Below, piece by piece: positions 13,150 to 25,400 of a stretch of DNA of 64,000 bases (position 1 is the stretch's first letter; every line of letters starts with the position of its first letter). The DNA comes from Lithospermum erythrorhizon (taxonomy: Eukaryota > Streptophyta > Magnoliopsida > Boraginales > Boraginaceae), in the NCBI GenBank assembly GCA_019722365.1, contig JADFUC010000385.1, forward strand, positions 1-64,000, given 5' to 3'. Both the position numbers and the translations under genes were made by a program. The notes below the pieces were generated by a model, which saw only the letters and a program-made list of their open reading frames with translations, ran no database searches and was not told the DNA's origin.

Positions 13150-13708
13150 TTATACAACTAATATTCATTCTAACTCCTTATGTAAGTCAATAAAATTACT
13201 ACTGACATAAGTGAAAGATAAATACAACCATAGTCCTTGGGATCTTTAAAGTGCATACCATTATTTATATAAAAACATATAATTAAATTATAAGAATTGT
13301 AGAGACTTACAAGGCAAATGGAGTAAATCTCACCAAAATCTATGATGCACAAATCACAACGTAATCATCTCCTTGTTGTAATATCAATCATGAAACAGTT
13401 TATAAAACAGTTTAGCAACCTGCTAAGGTTGTACCTGAATCTTTTGCCTCAGTTAGTTCTGCTAGTATACCCAATGGAATAGTTAGCCAATAATAATCAC
13501 CAATTACTATTATTATAACGATTAATGAATAAGATTCAGTAACGCTTCATAACCCTTAAATTATCAGCGAACTCCACACTAGTGAATATACAATTACTAA
13601 GTTGAACACTAAGTTCGATAATCACATTTTAACCTAACTGTAAATGAATTGCTGCTAATAATTGTCGAACGGCATAATAAATTTCAACCAATTTCTGGAT
13701 TTCCAACA
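13150..13708 (-). repeat. 3' LTR of the copia element, internally shortened
   Basis: The right edge is fixed by the polypurine tract and the TGTTGGAAA start on the minus strand. Shared words with the right LTR include AAAGTGCATAC, ATATAAAAACATATAATTAA, TTGTTGTAATATCAATC, CAATTACTATTATTATAACG and ACAATTACTAAGTTGAACAC, in the same order. About 450-470 bp present in the other LTR between TAATATCAATC and the ACCAATTACTATTATT block is missing or replaced here. The outer edge is approximate. Confidence 0.8.
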
Positions 13709-14829
13709 CTCCCACTTGCCCTTCTTGGACGCATTATCTTACACCTTTATCACGCGATCTCTCTAGTCGAGGGCTAACTATAAGAAGCGTGTCATAAACA
13801 CCCACAACTTTCTTTACTCGAGTATGAACTCGACAAGCATTTATGGCGTCCCCATAAACCAATCAAGCATCAACCGTGAGAGGCCCTAGATCTTCCTTGT
13901 ATATCAAGGACGACAAATCCTCCAATATATATCAACATCTATCGCTATACTCATCAAGGTGACCCAACATATGCCGTTATAATCCCCGCTATGACGCTTG
14001 GTCATAGTCAAAGTACGTGAGCTTGTATAACATGAGAAGTTATATATCGAGGTCTAAGAATTACCTAACCTAAAATTTTTAAACAACAAGCATAGGACAC
14101 GTATATACATACTTCTAAGAATTGCTGTCATACTCAGCCTCCCCAAATACCGTAGACCTAAAGCCCACTGCACGATCTAGTCCTCAAGAAAGCTAACGTG
14201 ATCAATCTTGGATCACTAATCAAAACACCATGTTAGTCATGCATGCCTGCCCCTAACTTAAGATTCCTAATTAAGGCCTTTTGGCCATCCCATGTTTCTC
14301 AGGCTCAAGGCGAATTAATGCTCTTGTTACCTCTGTAAAGTCGATGGATTTGTGGATTTAACCTTTCACTCATCGAGGATACACTACATGTATATTATAT
14401 GTAAATTCAAACATAGTCATAGCAAACAAATATGTATTAAAATATAAGAAGCAATAATATTCAAAGTATTGGTTCACATAACACAATAGATACATACCGA
14501 CTCTACTCTAACCTTAACACCACCGCGACATCCGCTCTAAGACCTATGTTCGCCGTGATGCTCATCATGCTTTGGCCTCGACTTAGTGGTTTAGTAAAGG
14601 GGTCGGGGCCGATTGGCCTCCTCGTCACTTTTACATACTTCGACATCACTCCCATCGCTATCTCTAATCAGTGATACTTTCTCCGAGTACGCCGCTTGGA
14701 TTTGTGACGTACTGTCTGTTTACCTTGAGCTATTGCCCCAGATTGCCTCTGCCAGCAACTCCAATCGGTCCTCAATGCTAGGTACTACAATCGAAGTTCG
14801 GCCACGAACTTTTATCCAACATGCTTCTT

Positions 14830-17460
14830 CTTTTAGCGGCTCAGACGCGATGTACTCGTATTCCGTGGGTAGAATCGGCAACAGACTGGGCTTGGAACCT
14901 CCGGGATACCGCCTCCACCGTTGAGTATATATATAGACAAAATATATACCGCATCGAACGAGAAGTCGCTCGCTGGCTTGAAAACTCGCGCCGTGTACCT
15001 GCCATCGCTAACTCCCTCATATCTCCACCATATACCAAGAAAGACCTTGCCTCCCTCGTATACTTCAAGATGCACTTCACCGCAATCCAAAGGGCTTTCA
15101 CCGGATTAGCTTGGTATCTATCGGGTTACACTTTAGTGCATAAGACACATCAGTCTTAGTGCACAACATGGCATACATGATGGATCCATAGTCAAGCATA
15201 CATGTCCTTCATTCTGCCCATCTCAAAGATCAGTAGTGGGACACCGTGTTCGCCGAAGCCGAACTCATGTCTCACGGGAGATTACCCTTCTTGAATTACT
15301 CTACGTTGAACTGCAAGACTTATTCACATAAGTGATTCCGACAAAGTCCAATCGCCTCCCGCTCGATCCCGTGGATCTTTATTCCAAGTATATACTGCTT
15401 CGCCTCTAAGTCCTTCATTGAGAAACATTTGTACGTCACCCAATCCTTGACTGAGTTTACTCCCATTGCTTCCACGATATATGTCATCGACATACATGAC
15501 TATGAATGATACATAACTCCCACTTACCTTCTTGTATATTCTTCTGCTCTTGATGGAAACCTAAACTCTTTGATTGATTCATCAAAATGCATTCCAATCA
15601 AGGATGCCTCGCTTAAGACCATATAAATGGACTTTTGCAACTTGCATACCTTCTAGGTCCTTTAGGACATGTAAAGCCCTGGAGGTTGTACCATGTAATA
15701 TCTTCCTCTAAATTTCATTCAGAAAGCTGTCTTTACACTCATTTGCCATATTTCATAGTCATGTGAAATGCAAAGAATACTAAGATTATCCGACGGATTT
15801 AAGCATAGCCACCGGCGAGGTTTGTCCAGCCCGTGAACTTGTTTGAAACCTTCAAGCATAAGTCTAGCTTTGAAAACATCAACGTTTCCGTCTCTTTATC
15901 ATGTTTCTTCTTAAATACCCATTTACATTCAATAGGCGAGCCCCATTTGGTAATCCAACAAGGACCAAACCTCGCTTTCTTTGGGTACATAGAATCCATC
16001 TCATCAGATGCACAATTTGCCATTTGTCAAGATCCTTGCTATTCATTTCTTTCTTTGTAAGAAGTGGCCTGCCACTCAACATGAAAGCTTCTACCCATAC
16101 CAAATACTGTCTGTATGCATCCTCGCTGTTGGATCTCCTTGGTTGGTCTTTCCACAAATTTCCTTCGTGATCAAGGAAACCTGGCCCTAAGTAGAAAGTT
16201 AAGGTTCCACTCTTGTGGTGGTGTGTCGATGCCTGCATTAGATGCATCGATATTGACTTTTTCATCGCCTTGAGCTTCACTGCATGAACACCATTACTTA
16301 GTCCTTTCTCGATGATATTCCTTTCAAGGAATACCTGCTCCGCAATGAAGATTTTATTCTCCCGCTTCAGTGTATAAAGAACTAACCTGCTTCCCTGATA
16401 TCCTATGAAATAGTATTATTTTATTTGGGCGCAAGCTTTCTTATCTTTTGTTAATCTCTTAAATATAAGCTTCATAGCCCCAAATCTTTAGAAACCTAAC
16501 TTGGGAATCTTCCCAAACCACAGCTCATGGGGAGTTTTATCTTCGACTATTGACATCTGCTTAAGGTGTTGCCGCGCTTAGAAGTATATCCCCGTAAATT
16601 AATCGTAGATCGAGAGAGTTTAATGTAGAACGAACCATGTCAAGAAGGGTTCGATTTCTCCTTTCTTTGACACGCCATTATGCTGTATGCTCGCCAGAGT
16701 GGAGTTGTGAAAAACAATACACACTCTAAGTATATATTGAACTGTGACTCAAATATTTCCACCTCTATCGCATCGAGAATCTTTATTGTCTTGTTCATAT
16801 AAGCATATATAATTGGTTTTGTACTTCATTTGGAACTCCTTGAATTTCTCAAAGGACTCGTGGTTTGTGTCTCATCGTATACACAAAACCGTATTTATCA
16901 GAAGTCAATGCGAAATGTAACGGCTAGTTAAAATCCTCTGCATGTTCATTGGCCCACATACATCGCTGTAAGGATCCCCAATAAATCACTCGCCTCTTTC
17001 ATTTAAGCCAAGTTGAAAGGCATTTTGGTCATTTTGCCTGTATGCGCACTCACACTTATCGTATGATTCCAATCGAAACCTTCAAGTATTCCAATCGGGA
17101 GTGGAGCTCGATCTGCCCCCCTTTAATGCACTTAGTCCGCAATGCCATAGGTATGTTTTGCTTGCCGTTAGGGCTTATTCCGCTTTAAAGTTTATGTTAT
17201 ATGACTCATTAATCATGTCTCTAAAAGTATAGACCATTTTGGAAGTATAACAATACTACCCCATTCCCCGGTGATCCTAAATTATCGATCTATTGAAAAA
17301 ATGAAAACCATCATTATTCAAAGTTTAAATAGAAATAATATTCTTGCAAATTATGTGTACATAGGCAAACTGGAGATAAGTTCAAAACAAGGCCCGTGGG
17401 TGGGAATTTAAACTTTTCAATGATCCTCACCGCAAGGGGCCTCTAACCCCGCCATTCTCC
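14830..17460 (-). pseudogene. Copia pol remnant (integrase, RT, RNase H)
   Basis: On the minus strand, from high to low coordinates: LWHCGL and an eroded integrase core at 16950-17150 (copia GAG-pre-integrase and rve positions); MACQRKEKSNPS then KTPHELW-like and IPKLGFLKIWG-like words at 16450-16680; RT start with PNGA..PIECKWVFKKKHD near 15890-15960; RT end with FSMKDLEAKQYILGIKIHG at 15370-15430; the conserved MYAMLCT and ALWIAVKCILKYTREARSFL at 15050-15180; and a NGG...ADSTTE-like RNase H remnant near 14850. Multiple stops and frameshifts break the frame. No working enzyme is encoded. Plus-strand open frames in this interval are antisense shadows. Confidence 0.85.
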
Positions 17461-20330
17461 CACACGCAGATCCATTTCCCTCTCTGAAGTCTTCTACTTG
17501 ACTTGAGTTCCCAGATATTACTAATAGAACCAACCGTGTCTTAGCACCTACCTAAGGTAATTGTAGTTGTACAAACTTCAATAACATAAAGTACACCTTT
17601 AGGCTTGGTGTTTATTAAAACCATTTTTCCTATCTCGATTGAATTCCTACAGCCTGTGCTGACCCTTGAGATAATAGTGCATGTCATCCAGAGACACCGC
17701 CTCTCCTCTGTCTTTTAATGCCACCGCTGTAGGCAACTACGCAGTCGGAAGACTTTATTCATATCCAAACCCACAGCATCAAGAATGGTTATTTGTTTAT
17801 GAATCAAGCGAGGCTTGATCGACCTTTGTACCTGCTTATAGCCTTTGATATACTCTACATATCACTAAAGCAGATCTCATGGTGATAAAGAACTCTAACT
17901 CACACCAGATCACTTAAGGATCTCGCACCGCTGGCTGATCCATTAAGCAATCGTAATCGCCAGATTTCGCCTCAGTAGCCAATGGCACGAAAGTTTCAGA
18001 TTTCTATTTCTCCCCGTGACGCACCTTCGATTCACTCAAGAGCTTCCTCATGTCGTCATATACGTGATACCTAATTACACAGTAGCTCGAACTCGAGTAA
18101 GCATAAGACACTTCTCAAGGCTTAGAGAGTCCCCTTATGCAACCTATATTTCTCCAGCGCATACACTGTCCCTTAAGGTCTTATAGGAATTTTATACAAA
18201 GACGTATTCAATCCCGTGCAACCCAAGACAACTTCAACTCACGACCACGCCTCAAAAATCTCTGCACCATCATACACGCACTGAAAGTTAATGTAGTTTG
18301 GAAGCAGAGTTTGTGGGTAGTACAGGTAGCCATATTAATTCTACAAGAAAAGTAAAATAAAATAATGCACCTGAAACTATCATGCTAAAAACACTTACAA
18401 CAAATTGTAGCAATACTAATCTTCCAAATCTCAATTTTAAATATATTAGTATCAAGACTCCATTACACTTAAATTCAAACCAACAATCGCCACATTTTGA
18501 ATCCGGGGCTTATAATAGTAGGTTGCAAACTAATATAAAACTACATAACTCTCAGAATAATTTGCTGTGATGTCATCACCTAACATTTGTATCTCCGAAA
18601 AACCGTTGCTATACTAATTAAACCAAAGTGTTACTTGGATTGAATTGGTCCGAAGCCCATAACGCTAGTGGAAATCACTTAACGTGATCCATTTGTCATA
18701 TCAATGCAACATTGTAACACCCGCCATCACGTGTGCCCAATTGATGCAAATGTTGATTGCACACAACTCTTAAAATTACTTGGAGCATTTTGTTTAAATT
18801 TTAATTGGTAAGATTATTATTACTTTGTTTTCATTTACTCAAGCATACTAGCACATAATCAAGCAATACATGCAACATGAAAAAATAAAACAAGTACTTA
18901 AATTAAGAGATATACGATATGGCCCTAGAACCTATTACAAGTATTTATCAAATACTAACATAAGTCATAATTTGTATCTTGTACCTCCGGATCCATCCTG
19001 AGTCCCATATCACCACACCGTGAAATGATCTTCAATATCTTCACTTGTTGCACATTTTACATACCACCCATCTTACAAATTGTGTTTGTGGGTGTCAGCA
19101 GTAAAATAAATACAAGAAGATGACCTGCAAGGTCATTTACAACATTACGGTACTGCACCTAAAAAAATAAATAATAAATGTAACAAGCATATCTATATAC
19201 CTATCCTTAATCACCATTACAAATATGTGCACTTTATTAAATCACATAAATGAACTTAATAAATATTTTAATGGCATCAAAATGCATGTTTGTAATTATC
19301 AAATTAATTAACTTATGTAATTACATTATATTAAAATTAATTAATAAACTCAATTATCATAATACATGTCAATTGATAATATACTAATACTCATTAAACG
19401 ATATATTATAGAAAAATATTCATCACAAATATATTCTAAAATACATTATGGCTTTTAAATTATTACCATAATTGTTATATCACTTTTAAATTAATTTTAA
19501 AAAGATATAATATAAAGGAAATTAATTAATTGTCATCACATAATTAATTACAATTAATTAGTTAATAAAATGACAAATAATCACAAAACCGAATATAACT
19601 AGTCCCATAATTTTAGGAAACCAAAATAAGAACAAATTCTGAATTAGGGTTTTCAAAAATTAGGCCCTTATACGTTTACGGGTCGGTCGCTTCTCCTCCG
19701 CTGACTGCCGTATAATCACATTTTGGTACTAAAATCACCTTTATTCGACAATCGACGCCTGTAGGGTCGCCGGAAGTCGGTCGGGCCATTTATGGTAATA
19801 ATACTATTTAACTCGGTTTTGTGATTTAATTTAATTCGCTTGAAATCGAAGTTTGAGGGCTTTTAAAATTTTTTCAAAATTTATGAAATTCGAATACGTT
19901 AAACTCCATAATTTTCTTGAATAAACCTTAATTGGTCGTTCATTGAAATAAATTTTTAATTATTAATTAAAACAAATTTAAATCTCAAAATTATTTCTGA
20001 GGCACTTTAGAAAAATCCAAAATTATGAAATTTAATGGAGATCTTCTAGTGCTATCCGGGTTCTTAAAAATTATTTTAATTTTACAAAAATTTTATTAAT
20101 GCCCCAAACACTTTTTACATAAACCTGCTTTGAAACAAAATCACTCAAATCGCCTTTTAATTTTATGAAACAAAAACTATAACAAAATATACAATACATC
20201 ATCATAAACTTGTAAATATGTAACCAATAATCAAGAACATGGTGATTTATTCTCATCATATTTATCAATTAAATATATGAACAAGAATTAATCAAATAAA
20301 ATTACAAACACAGTAGCATAAAATAAATAA
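17461..20330 (-). other. Copia leader/gag region, unrecognisable
   Basis: By position this should hold gag and the 5' leader of the minus-strand copia element. I could not identify a zinc knuckle or gag core. The left half is moderately GC-rich and mutated; 18400-20330 is very AT-rich. No independent gene is supported. Confidence 0.45.
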
Positions 20331-21354
20331 TGTAGCAACTTTATTCATTTTAATATTAATTAGAAGAAATTACTATGGAGATATAAATATAAATCCATAG
20401 TTCCAGTGATCTTTTAAAGTGCATACTACATTATTTATATAAAAACATATAATTAAATTATATGAACAGAGGACTTGCATAATATACTGAGTAAATTCCA
20501 CCAAAATCCACGCTCAAATTCACAAATTTGAATTTGACTTCCTTCACCCTTTGTTGTAATATCAATCGTGATGATATCTCTAGTTAGTCCACACCAGAGG
20601 GGTTGAATCAAGAACTAATCTAGCAGTAAACATGATGAACAAAACTAAAACCCTAAAATTCTTGGGAGAATTTCACAAATAAAAGTGGGGACGGCTACTA
20701 GGTTTTGGTGAAAAGTTTTTACTTAAACTTATGATTAAAAACCCTAAAGTTTGCTTATAGAGTAGGGCTAGGTTAAAACAAGTCCGAAGAAGTAACCCGT
20801 TAAGTATTAGCTTGACTCGTTAACTCTATTAGTTCGTTAAGACACTAATGAGTCGCTATCGAGTTGAACCATTTAATTGCTTAATTAAATAGTAATGTAG
20901 TCAATATCACAATCTTTCAAGTTATCGAGTAAATATTAAATATTCTGCCGAACCAATTAAATAACTATTTAATTGATTCTATTTGTTCAATCGATATTCT
21001 ACATAAAATGTAGAATCTTTGTAATCGAGAAATACATTTCAATTATATAGCTTCTCTTTAATTTCATACATGAAATATAACTCAACGCCATCAGACTGTG
21101 TGACCTCTAGCTCGTGTAATAGTATCGTTGTATAATAATACACTGACCAATTACTATTATTATAACGATAATGAGTAAGATCTAAAGAATCGCCATAACC
21201 CCTAAATTACCACATGAGAACTCATACCAAGAATATACAATTACTAAGTTGAACACTAAGTCTTCTATAATCACATTTAACTCAAATCGTAAAATGAATC
21301 GCCGCACAAATTGTCGCAACGGCATAATAAATGGAACCAATTCTACTGACAACA
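20331..21354 (-). repeat. 5' LTR of the copia element
   Basis: About 1 kb, sharing ordered words with the 13.15-13.71 kb LTR and, in reverse complement, with the lone LTR at 51636-52543 (for example GTGTGGACTAACT and the run of GAGTCGA/GTTAAC words). Its middle portion of about 450-470 bp is absent from the left LTR. Both edges are approximate because the terminal TG/CA words have diverged. Confidence 0.75.
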
Positions 21355-21869
21355 ATAAGAGTATATTTTTACTTTCAATTATGTTTGAAAAGTATTAGTT
21401 TGACAAAAGTAAAAACAAAACATTTATAATTACAGACCAATGAACCGCATTCATCCTATAAGTTTGGGTAGTGTTCTCAGACTTATATACTATTATTATT
21501 CCATTTCTAAAAGATTGTTACATTTAACTTTTTCATGATAAAAAATTAATAAACTTTATGATTCCTTGATTACCATTCAAACTTTTATTTGAATCAAAAT
21601 TATTATTACAAAAGTATGTTGAAAATATTAGCATATTCAGTATAAATATATAATACAATAAAAATTATTTAAATATAAAATTGAAAAATTAAATCATATT
21701 AAAATTAAATGTGATAATTTTGTAAGGACGAGGGAGTAGATGTTAAAAAACGATATATAAAGACGGTGTAAATTTTCCTGTTTGAGGTCTACACAACATA
21801 GAGCATAAAAGTGAACCTTGCACGAGGTATTTAAAATTCTCAAAAATTACCATCCCAGATTGTGTATTT
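21355..21869. other. AT-rich spacer
   Basis: About 500 bp between two LTR elements. Nothing recognisable was seen. Confidence 0.6.
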
Positions 21870-22442
21870 AACTCATTTGAAGCTCTAGATCAAGAAAAAT
21901 CTACTCAGTTGGTGCCTAGTTAATCAACTGTTTTAGAAGGGCTTCAATTAAAATTTTCAAGCCTAATTTTATTACACTTAGCTCCAATTGTGTGTTCCTC
22001 GCGAAACAAAGACCATCAAGTAAACACCAATGAATAAGTCGTAAGAATTTGGATAAAAAGTTATTTAGTTTCTAAAGAAAATTTGGGTATCAAAGTTGAA
22101 CTTACTACCTTGGTCTCTCAAAGGCTACCTTTAATAATTAGTTTAACTGTTACTTTGGCTTGTTCGATTTAATTCATTCCATTTCCTCATTTAATAATTA
22201 TTATGCGCTATTATGGCCCAAATTTTTGAATTAACCCTTACTTCCCATAATCAAGTCAGCTTTTGTTACTTCCCCTGTGTCCTGTCTTCTTCTTACTGAA
22301 GTCTCACAAGCAGCCCCCTATGTGGCCTGCCTGGCCCAACTCACAAGACTGCATCCATTTATTTGGTTCTCAAGATCCTTCTGATGTCTTAACCCAAGCC
22401 TGACTCCACCTCCTGACGTTCTATTATTTATGGAATTCACCA
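21870..22442 (-). repeat. 3' LTR of the 21.9-28.0 kb element
   Basis: Aligns in order with 27469-28012: TTTAGTTTC.AAAGAAA, TTGAACTTACTACCTTGGT versus CTTAACTTACTTGATTTACC, CATTCATTTC-like words, TCCATTTATTTGGTT versus TCCATTTTATTCAGC, and the end ATTATTTATGGAATTCACCA versus ATTATTTATGAAATTATCA. Similarity is well below 80 percent by eye, so the element is old. The left edge is uncertain. Confidence 0.6.
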
Positions 22443-25400
22443 TGCCCTGCATCTCGCCTGCTGGCTTGCATCTGAATACGGGTGCTGCCTTCGCTTACAC
22501 CAAAAGTGCCTTATCTTTCCCATTTGCCTCCTTAATTATACGAGACGGTTTTAAGACTCTTCATGCCTCTCTCCTTTATTTTTCCCCCAAATCAATTGCA
22601 CAAAAACCTTCGCTTTCTCTCTCCCCCCTCCACAAAGCCTGGCTTTCCGTAGTCACCGCCTCCCTTGACAATTAACCGACCTTCCCAAGATGTCTAATTC
22701 CTCCAATTCCTGGGCCCGAGGGCATATAACAATACCACTCTTCTTCGCCCCAAGTTTCTTCTTACCCGATGCCCTAAATGGGAGTCCCCTGCCCTCCTGT
22801 GCTACCTCGGCTTCCCGACTCCTTCATCCTTTCTCTCTGGCCGTCTCCACAAAAAAAATAATCAGGGCTGACCCCATCGGTGCGGTGTGAGCTCTCCGAG
22901 AATGACCTAGCCAGCTGGAGTCCTATAATATTCCCTCTGGGCTGCATGGTCATATGCCCTGGGCACCCAGATCGCCCACTCTCCACCTCCCGGATCGGTG
23001 AACTTCGCCGTGGGCCTCCGGATAACGGCCTATGTTTCCCCGCTGGGGTTCACCACCGCCTCTACCATGACGCCCATGAGTTCTTCATCACCTCCTTCTC
23101 ATGCAACAAGAAGTATATGGGCAAGCACCTGCATGATTTATTTTCTCTACTTTATGGTTTGGACATATATATAAAGGGTTTCATGAGCCTTCATATATCC
23201 AAGCGGACTGTATACTTGGAGGCCTCTTTCTTTTCTATGCATCAAAATGATGTCCTTTAGTTCTCATGGTTCACCAAGTCTAATTCTGGCCTCCTGGCAT
23301 CCATTAAGTATAGCGATGCTCCACTCTAATTTGAAAGATAAACCTCCATGCCTTTGCACTTTTATACCGATTGCCTTCGCTTTTGAAGGCTTATTTATAG
23401 CCGATGCGATCCCGGGGCCTCGAGTGCATCTTTTGTGCCCGACCACCCACTACCTCCGAATCACTGGCCCCGAGGTACATCTTTCTGCTTATGTCTCCAC
23501 ATTTTCTCTCCCTCCTAGGTACGTGAGATTTTGAATGTTTATCGTGACAAGCCTCCAACCCTACCCCATGTGTGCCTCTCTCTCTAAGGAGGATTTGTGC
23601 ACTTAGTCCCTTCGAGAAGGTACTTTTCCTTGACTCTCCCTATTTGTTGAGTCACCTGGCTGTTTCGATTCTCACACTGGCCGCCTGGCTATAGGCCTCA
23701 GCCCCCCGTTAGTGTGAAGCATCTACAGTAATCCCCAATAGGCACCCCAGAACTGGGTGATTGTGGGACTGAACCTCCGGGTCCCGAGGGAATCTCCTCA
23801 TCCGTCCTCCTTCCTCCACGGACCCCACCAAAGTCCTCTAAAAACAAGTTAGTCGACAATGTTTTGATACTGGTGTTTGAGCCGAAGATCGTAAGTGTGC
23901 CTGCTCCAAGAACTCCCCATCCCTTCCTCTATCCCTCTCCAGATTCCAGCCTCGTCCCTTGATCCATCCACTTCCTCTGGAGGACCCTTTCCCCTGAAAA
24001 GGCCTGCAGGCCCTCCCTGATAGTTCTTCTGGGTCAGTCGCAATTTTTGGTGGGAGGTTTCAAGAGATACTCACCTTCATCTCCCACTCTCAACCATGTA
24101 GAGCTGATTTCCTCTATCCTCCTGTGGAGATAAGGTGTCCCTCGCCTCCCTCGGCTTCTTTGAATGTTTAGTTCTCGACCTTCCTGTTGCTTGGCGCTTT
24201 TGATCTCCACGAGTGGCTCCTTCACATCTTACAAGGACCTTCTATCCTCCCAAATGAAGGAAAGTCCCCCTCGAAATGGGTCAACTGGAGGGGCGAATCA
24301 AGGCCCCGTGGAGCAGCACATTCAAATCCTACGTAATGGGCCAAAGATTTCGTGAAGCCACAGCTTACTGAGAGTGGCATGCAGTCAGAGAGATCCGCAA
24401 TGGGTGAGTACCTCCGTGTTGGCGTGTGGATGAGATGCTGCGTACCCACGCACCGCTTACTGACTAAAAGTGGTGTCATGAGTTACTGAGGTATATTCAC
24501 TAATGGATCGGAGGAACTGTGCAGTAGCGCCCGACGCTGGTCGCAATCGGGCTCTTTTAGACATATCTCCCAGCCCCTGAAAGACCATTACTGTTGATCC
24601 AGGCCATAAGAGAGAGTTTGTTTGAGGCTAGCCTCTTTTGTTATGGAGCATGCCTCTTCCCCTAACCCCTAACTTGTGATTTTAGTCGCTCAGACAATGA
24701 ACTTAATGGTGTTTTTTGAATATCACTTTGTCCATTTGTATGTATGCTTGTCCATGCCTCCTCTCTTCCGCTTCTATTATATGTCCTTAGTACTTACTCC
24801 TTCATGTTGGCTCTGGGGTCACCTCCGCACTCCTTTGGCCTGTGGGAGGATCTCTAACCACATGGCTGGTAATCCCACTCTTTAAAGAGTTTTGGATTTC
24901 ACATTTGTGCCCCGAGTCCTCCATCTCTCCTCAAGCGGAATTTAACTTTCCATGGGGGTGGATCAGTGTACGGGACATCTCACCCCTCCTTGTTCACCAT
25001 GATCTGCTCCTCCTCGATCAATCAATGGGTAGGATATACTCAAATATTTAGATAGATTTACATCAATTGGCTCATCTTCGGTCTGCCTCCGGCAGCCGGG
25101 CGCAATTGACACTCTACCCACATAGAACTTTGTTTGGACTTGCAACAACTTGATCCGAGCAAAGCTTTCGTATTCATAATAACAATGAAATTTTGGTCAT
25201 CAATGAAAATACGGAATGGGCTTAAACTTGCCCGCCTCGGCCATCACTTGCTTCTTGACATGTCAGCGACGCCCCAAAGGAATTTGCTCAAGGACTACTC
25301 CTTTAAAAGCGGCTTCCCATTTTGTCTCCTTAGTCAGGATCCTCACCTGGGCCGACGCCTTCCCTAATGCCTACATCTCCTTTGCTCTTCCTTCCTAAAC

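Larger units (their letters stand above)
13150..21354 (-). mobile_element. Ty1/copia retrotransposon, degenerate
   Basis: Two related LTRs in the same orientation (13150-13708 and about 20331-21354) enclose a minus-strand pol remnant in the copia order integrase, reverse transcriptase, RNase H. Inside the left LTR the minus strand reads CAAGTGGGAG then TGTTGGAAAT, the usual copia polypurine tract followed by the LTR start, which fixes the boundary at 13708. A tRNA primer site next to the right LTR could not be recognised. Frames are broken throughout. It shares its LTR family with the lone LTR at 51636-52543. Confidence 0.85.

Noticed and set aside
14613..15159. Plus-strand open frames of about 100 codons
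   Set aside because: Antisense to the copia RNase H/RT remnant, which reads clearly on the minus strand.
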